Made by a program: the position numbers and the translations under genes. From Pseudonocardia petroleophila (GTDB taxonomy: Bacteria; Actinomycetota; Actinomycetes; Mycobacteriales; Pseudonocardiaceae), in the NCBI RefSeq assembly GCF_014235185.1, contig NZ_CP060131.1, positions 5,091,501-5,155,500 on the forward strand: a DNA stretch of 64,000 bases. The letters are read 5' to 3'. Each line of letters begins with the position of its first letter. The stretch's first letter is position 1. Under the pieces are notes generated by a model. The model had not been told where the DNA came from. It was given only the letters and a program-made list of their open reading frames with translations, and did no database searches. Positions 59,763-64,000 of this stretch are shown piece after piece.

Positions 59763-59784
59763 ACTGTGTCGAGCCACAGCAGAA
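59763..59784 (+). promoter_or_regulatory. operator-like motif, copy 1
   Basis: The 22 bases have the form ACTGT-k-TC-n4-CACAGCAGAA and match copy 2 at 61102-61123 at 17 positions. The left part is also in a perfect nine-base inverted repeat (CACTGTGTC at 59762 and GACACAGTG at 59804). A TTGACA -35-like hexamer overlaps the right arm at 59802. Confidence 0.6.
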
Positions 59785-59867
59785 TTCGCATCGGCTGGCC
59801 GTTGACACAGTGCTCCGGACCGTCGACGTGGGGAACGCTCGGCAGAACAGGACCGAGAGGACGTGCC

Positions 59868-61061
59868 ATGACCGACGACCAGCCACGGGTGATCGTGGTC
59901 GGCGGCTCGATGGGCGGGCTCACCGCCGCGCTCGTGCTGCGCGAGCTCGGTATGCGGGTGGACGTGTTCGAGCGGTCCCCCGAGCTGCTCGACGGCCGCG
60001 GCGCGGGGATCGTGCTGCAACCCGACACCGTGCGCTGGTTCCGCGAGCACGGGGGCACCGGCGCCGTCGACAAGGTGAGCACCGGGTCGTCGCACCTGCG
60101 CTACATCGGCGCCGGGAACGAGATCGTCTTCGACGAGCCGAGCACCTGGCGGTTCACGTCGTGGACGACGACGTACAAGGCGCTGCTGGCCGACTTCGGC
60201 ACCGACCACTACCACCTCGGCGAGCACTGCGCGGGCCTGGACCAGGACGCGGACGGGGTGGACCTGCGGTTCGTCAGCGGCCGCGAGGAGCGCGCCGACC
60301 TGGTGGCCTTCGTCGACGGCATCTCGTCCACGGGCCGGCGCCGGCTGCTGCCCGAGGTGGTGCCGCAGTACTCCGGGTACGTGGGCTGGCGCGGCACGGT
60401 GCCCGAGACCGAGGTGAGCGCGGCCACGCACGCGCTGCTCAGCGACTCGCTGGCCTACGCGACCGCCCCGAACACGCACATCTGCATGTACCCGATCCCG
60501 GGCAAGGGCGGCGCGCTGGCCGCGGGCGAGCGCGAGCTCAACTACGTCTGGTACCGCAACGTGCCCGAGGGTCCCCAGCTCGACGAACTGCTCACCGACA
60601 AGCGCGGCTTCCCCTCCCCCGTGTCGGTGCACCCGGGCCAGGTCCAGGACCGCTACATCACCGAACTGCGCGCCGCCGCGCAGGAGCAGCTGCCCCCGGC
60701 CGCGGCCGAGCTCGTGACGCGGACCGCCGAGCCGTTCATCCAGCCGGTGCTCGACGTCGAGGTGCCGCGGATGGCCTTCGGCCGGGTCGCGATCATGGGC
60801 GACGCCGCGTTCGCCGCGCGGCCGCACGCCGCGGCCGGCACGGCGAAGGCGGCGGCCGACGCGTGGGCCCTGGCCGATGCGCTGCGCTCCGCCGACGGCG
60901 ACGTCACGGCGGCGCTGGCGAAGTGGGAGCCCGGCCGCCTGGAGCTGGGGCGCAGCCTGCTGGAGCGGGTGCGTGAGATGGGCCGCAAGTACCAGGTGGA
61001 CAGCACGGCGGACCCCGCGGACCGCTCGCTGCGGTTTGGCCTCTACGGGCCGGACCAGTGA
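59868..61061 (+). CDS. FAD-dependent aromatic hydroxylase, 2,6-dihydroxypyridine 3-monooxygenase-like
   Basis: A 397-residue flavoprotein monooxygenase. VIVVGGSMGGLTAALVLREL is the FAD loop, GRGAGIVLQPDTVRWFREHG the next flavin contact, LVAFVDGISSTGRRRLLPEV the D-G motif, and MGDAAFAARPHAAAGTAKAA the second FAD motif. Length and these motifs closely resemble DhpH, the 2,6-dihydroxypyridine hydroxylase of nicotine catabolism in Paenarthrobacter. The molybdenum hydroxylase downstream supports attack on an N-heteroaromatic ring. The exact substrate is unknown. Confidence 0.85.
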   Translation: MTDDQPRVIVVGGSMGGLTAALVLRELGMRVDVFERSPELLDGRGAGIVLQPDTVRWFREHGGTGAVDKVSTGSSHLRYIGAGNEIVFDEPSTWRFTSWTTTYKALLADFGTDHYHLGEHCAGLDQDADGVDLRFVSGREERADLVAFVDGISSTGRRRLLPEVVPQYSGYVGWRGTVPETEVSAATHALLSDSLAYATAPNTHICMYPIPGKGGALAAGERELNYVWYRNVPEGPQLDELLTDKRGFPSPVSVHPGQVQDRYITELRAAAQEQLPPAAAELVTRTAEPFIQPVLDVEVPRMAFGRVAIMGDAAFAARPHAAAGTAKAAADAWALADALRSADGDVTAALAKWEPGRLELGRSLLERVREMGRKYQVDSTADPADRSLRFGLYGPDQ

Positions 61062-61101
61062 CCGCAACTCGATGGGTGGATCCACACCCGGATGTACGGC
61101 A

Positions 61102-61123
61102 ACTGTTTCTCCACACAGCAGAA
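61102..61123 (+). promoter_or_regulatory. operator-like motif, copy 2
   Basis: The 22 bases begin ACTGTTTC and end CACAGCAGAA, repeating the motif of 59763-59784. It lies 102 bases upstream of the FAD-subunit gene. Two copies at two catabolic promoters suggest the binding site of the PucR-type regulator. Confidence 0.55.
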
Positions 61124-61224
61124 GGGCCGGTACGCCGGCGTAGGGTCGGCCTCAATCTGCGGCCGCCGGCTCCCGCGACCGGCAGGAACACCAGGATCTC
61201 CTCCACGGACAGGCAGGACGGGCG

Positions 61225-62112
61225 ATGAAGCCTCCGAAGTTCATGTATTGCGACCCCGACTCGATCGAGGAGGCGGTGGCGCTCAAGAGCCGCTACGGCC
61301 ACGACTCGCTGGTCCTGGCCGGTGGGCAGAGCCTGATGCCGATGCTCAACATGCGGCTGGCCAACCCCGAGGTCCTCATCGACATCAACCGGGTCACCGA
61401 TCTGCAGCAGATCACCCGCGACGGCGACGTCCTCGAGATCGGCGCCGGCGTCCGGCAGTCGGTGCTGGAGACCGACCCGGCCGTGGCCGCGGCCGTCCCG
61501 CTGCTCGGCCTGGTCGTGCCCTACATCGGCCACATCGAGAACCGCCACCGCGGCACGGTCGGCGGCAGCCTCGCGCACGCCGACGCGGCCGCCGAGCTGC
61601 CGTGCGCCGCGGTCACCCTCGACGCCACCATCGTCGTGCAGGGCACCGCCGGTCGTCGCGAGGTCCCCGCCCGCGACTTCTTCGAGGGCTTCATGACCAA
61701 CTGCTGCGCGCCCGACGAGCTCGTCGTCGCGGTCCGCTTCCCGGTCACACCCGCCGCGTCCGGCTCCGCGTTCGTGGAGCACGCCCGCCGGCAGGGCGAC
61801 TTCGCCCTCGCCTCCGCGGCCGCCGTCGTCTCGCTCGACGCGCAGGGGAACGTCGCCTCGGCCGCCGTCGGCGTCGGCGGCATCTCCGCCACCCCCGTCC
61901 GCGCCACCGCCGTGCAGGACGCGCTGGTCGGCGGGCCGACCGCCACCGAGGCCATCGCCGCGGCCGCCGCGGCCATCGGCGACTCCGTCAGCGCCGCCGA
62001 CGACATGCACGCCACCGGCGTCTACCGCAGGCACCTGGCCGTCACCGTGGTGAAGCGGGCGATCACCGCCGCGGTCGCGAACGCCGCCGCCGTCGAGAGG
62101 AACGGGTCGTGA
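61225..62112 (+). CDS. molybdenum hydroxylase FAD-binding (medium) subunit
   Basis: A 295-residue subunit of the CutM/CoxM type. LVLAGGQSLMPMLNMRLANP and GTVGGSLAHADAAAELPCAA are the two FAD-binding motifs. GDFALASAAAVVSL and the C-terminal helical domain (ATGVYRRHLAVTVVKRAI) are as expected. It passes electrons from the iron-sulfur subunit to FAD. First gene of a medium-small-large operon, with the stop overlapping the next start. Confidence 0.93.
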   Translation: MKPPKFMYCDPDSIEEAVALKSRYGHDSLVLAGGQSLMPMLNMRLANPEVLIDINRVTDLQQITRDGDVLEIGAGVRQSVLETDPAVAAAVPLLGLVVPYIGHIENRHRGTVGGSLAHADAAAELPCAAVTLDATIVVQGTAGRREVPARDFFEGFMTNCCAPDELVVAVRFPVTPAASGSAFVEHARRQGDFALASAAAVVSLDAQGNVASAAVGVGGISATPVRATAVQDALVGGPTATEAIAAAAAAIGDSVSAADDMHATGVYRRHLAVTVVKRAITAAVANAAAVERNGS

Positions 62113-62759
62113 CGACCACCGAGAACGACAGCAAGTACGACTCCGACACCCGCGCGGTCACCCTGCGCGTCAACGGCCGCGAGGTCACCCGCCAGGTCCC
62201 CACCCGCCAAACGCTCGCCGACTTCCTCCGTGACGACCTCGACCTGGTCAGCGTGCACCTGGGCTGCGAGCACGGCGTGTGCGGCTGCTGCACCGTGCTG
62301 CTCGACGGCAGCTCCGTGCGGTCCTGCCTGATGCTCGCCGTGCAGGCCGTCGGCCACGAGGTCGAGACCGTGGAGAGCCTGTCCGCGGACCAGAACGCCC
62401 TGCACCCGATCCAGGAGGCGTTCGCCGAGGAGCAGGGCCTGCAGTGCGGGTTCTGCACGCCGGCGATGGTGCTGCGCACCAAGGAGATCCTGGCCGACGG
62501 CCAGGAGCGCTCGGACGACGAGGTGCGCAACGAGATCTCCGGGATCCTGTGCCGCTGCACCGGCTACCAGAACATCATCAACGCGGTCCAGAACGCCGGC
62601 CGGAAGCTCCGTTGCGGCGGCTCCGGCACGTGCGCGACCGGCCACCCCGGGGGCGCGGTCGGCACCGCCGCCGTCGCCGGGGCGGAGACCGACGCCGTGA
62701 CCGATGTCGAGCGGGCGGACGGCTTCGACGGGCCCGCCGGCACCACGAAGGAGGCCTGA
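62109..62759 (+). CDS. molybdenum hydroxylase [2Fe-2S] (small) subunit
   Basis: A 216-residue subunit from GTG 62109 (GTGA overlap). The N-terminal plant-type [2Fe-2S] cluster uses GCEHGVCGCCTVLLDG; the C-terminal cluster uses QCGFCTPAMVL and GILCRCTGYQNI. The protein has an extra C-terminal tail of about 45 residues (two Cys, Gly/Ala/Thr-rich, then acidic) not usual for CutS-type subunits. Confidence 0.93.
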   Translation: MTTTENDSKYDSDTRAVTLRVNGREVTRQVPTRQTLADFLRDDLDLVSVHLGCEHGVCGCCTVLLDGSSVRSCLMLAVQAVGHEVETVESLSADQNALHPIQEAFAEEQGLQCGFCTPAMVLRTKEILADGQERSDDEVRNEISGILCRCTGYQNIINAVQNAGRKLRCGGSGTCATGHPGGAVGTAAVAGAETDAVTDVERADGFDGPAGTTKEA

Positions 62760-62762
62760 GCC

Positions 62763-64000
62763 ATGACGGCTGTGGCGGACGACACGACGGGCGAGAAGCC
62801 CGCGTACAAGTACATCGGCTCCGACCGCAAGCGCGTGGAGGACCCACGGCTGCTGGTCGGGCGCGGCGGCTACATCGCCGACCTGAAGATGCAGGGGCTG
62901 ACGCACGCCGCGATCCTGCGCAGCCCGGTGCCGCACGCGAAGATCGTCTCGATCGACGCGACCGAGGCACTGAAGATCCCCGGCGTGATCGCCGTCCTCA
63001 CCGGTGAGGACGTCAAGGCGCACATGAACCCGTGCATGAACTTCGGGCCGCCGACGATCCCGCAGTACCCGATCGCGGTGGACAAGGTGCGCTACGTCGG
63101 CGAGGCCGTCGCGGCCGTCGTCGCGGAGGACCGCTACATCGCCGAGGACGGCGTCGAGGCGCTCGTCGTCGAGTTCGAGGACCTCCCCGCGGTCACCGAC
63201 CCGATGAAGGCCCTGGAGCCGGAGTCGGCCGTGCTGCACGAGGGGCACGGCAGCAACCTGGGCTACGAGCGCACGTTCGAGTTCGGCGACATCTCCGAGG
63301 CGCTGGGTCGCGCGGACCTGATCGTCGAGGACACGCTGCACTGGGGCCGGTCGGCCGGTATGCCGATGGAGACCAGCGGCGCGGTCGCCCGGATCGGTCT
63401 CAACGGCGTCCTGGAGATCCACTGCAACTCGCTGAACTTCAGCTACCTGCAGTTCCTGGTCGCGACGGCGCTGCAGATCCCGTCGAACAAGCTGACCATG
63501 CAGCCGGTCCCCGCCGGCGGCAGCTTCGGCAGCAAGTTCACCGCGCACAAGGTGCCGACGCTCACCGGCTTCCTAGCGCTGCGCACCGGCCGCCCGGTGT
63601 CCTACGTCGAGGACCGACTCGACCACCTGATGAACTCCGACCACCACGCGTCGGACCGCTACTACGACGCGAAGATGGGCTTCACGACCGAGGGCATCAT
63701 CACCGGCCTCGACATCGACGTCGTCGACGACTACGGCGCCTACCTGCAGTTCGGCGTCGGCACGCACGGCAACGCGTTCTCCCAGGCCGTGGGGCCGTAC
63801 ACGTTCCGCGACCTGAAGTACCGGCTGCGCGCGGCGCTGACCAACAAGTGCCAGCAGGGCGCCTACCGCGGGTTCGGCTCCGAGGTGCACAACTGGGTGC
63901 TGGAGCGGCTGATCGACAAGGCGGCCGAGGAGCTGGGGCTGCTCCCGGAGGAGATCCGGCGACGCAACTTCATCCAGCCCGACCAGTTCCCGTACAAGAT
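62763..64000 (+). CDS. molybdenum hydroxylase molybdopterin-binding (large) subunit, partial
   Basis: 413 residues are visible before the window ends; the family is about 780-800 long. KYIGSDRKRVEDPRLLVGRG starts the first domain. VPAGGSFGSKFTAHKVPTLT is the molybdopterin Q-loop region, and QGAYRGFGSEVHNWVLERL the active-site loop. The carbon monoxide dehydrogenase loop AYRCSFR is absent, so this is not a CO dehydrogenase despite the subunit similarity. It fits ring hydroxylases such as 6-hydroxypseudooxynicotine or nicotinate-type dehydrogenases. Starts three bases after the small subunit stop. Confidence 0.92.
   Translation, partial: MTAVADDTTGEKPAYKYIGSDRKRVEDPRLLVGRGGYIADLKMQGLTHAAILRSPVPHAKIVSIDATEALKIPGVIAVLTGEDVKAHMNPCMNFGPPTIPQYPIAVDKVRYVGEAVAAVVAEDRYIAEDGVEALVVEFEDLPAVTDPMKALEPESAVLHEGHGSNLGYERTFEFGDISEALGRADLIVEDTLHWGRSAGMPMETSGAVARIGLNGVLEIHCNSLNFSYLQFLVATALQIPSNKLTMQPVPAGGSFGSKFTAHKVPTLTGFLALRTGRPVSYVEDRLDHLMNSDHHASDRYYDAKMGFTTEGIITGLDIDVVDDYGAYLQFGVGTHGNAFSQAVGPYTFRDLKYRLRAALTNKCQQGAYRGFGSEVHNWVLERLIDKAAEELGLLPEEIRRRNFIQPDQFPYK

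Noticed and set aside
62763..64000. Aerobic carbon monoxide dehydrogenase
   Set aside because: Subunit order is Cox-like, but the active-site loop AYRGFGSE lacks the Cys of the CO dehydrogenase loop AYRCSFR.

Overview
The window is very GC-rich actinobacterial chromosome, probably from a Pseudonocardia-like member of the Pseudonocardiaceae. I infer this from a WhiB remnant, two F420-type LLM oxidoreductases, a fused CydDC, Rv1733c- and Rv2004c-type proteins, frequent GTG starts, and many ATGA/GTGA stop-start overlaps. No rRNA operon, complete tRNA, CRISPR array or intact insertion sequence was seen.

Layout. 1-2.4 kb: a broken GGDEF/EAL gene and an AraC regulator. 2.5-15.9 kb: DUF1003 protein and Acg-type nitroreductase, then a tightly coupled cydA-cydB-cydDC-CBS-kinase operon, a flavodoxin, a three-helix-bundle protein, a VOC protein and an SMP-30/SDR pair. 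16-25 kb: STAS protein, two LLM oxidoreductases, an Asp-rich putative calcium binder, small membrane proteins, and several gene relics. 25-31.9 kb: universal stress proteins, SulP transporter, NUDIX protein, PLP decarboxylase. 32-40 kb: two quinone-oxidoreductase-like genes with TetR and MerR regulators, a P-type ATPase and an MFS exporter. 40-49.9 kb: acyltransferase/patatin pair, VOC and SnoaL-like proteins, a GAF-GGDEF-EAL protein, a DJ-1 protein and a glutathione-independent formaldehyde dehydrogenase. 50-57.4 kb: nitroreductase, GAPDH and universal stress proteins, ending in a segment bounded by two 90-bp repeats that each carry the 3' part of a tRNA-Pro. 57.8-64 kb: a PucR-type regulator divergent from an aromatic-ring hydroxylase and a three-subunit molybdenum hydroxylase that runs off the window.

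The gene set of the 2.5-57 kb part (Acg nitroreductases, paired universal stress proteins, Hrp1-like CBS protein, Rv2004c-like kinase, Rv1733c-like protein, CtpF-like ATPase, cytochrome bd) strongly resembles the hypoxia/dormancy (DosR) regulon of mycobacteria. Several of these genes are preceded by sequences close to the DosR box GGGACTTNNGNCCC. The combined reading is a low-oxygen survival region: high-affinity respiration, redox balancing, stress sensing and a private glycolytic GAPDH.

The window also contains an unusual number of damaged genes: internal out-of-frame deletions, single-base frameshifts and a gene cut at an integration scar. Some could be sequencing indels in G/C runs; the larger deletions look real.
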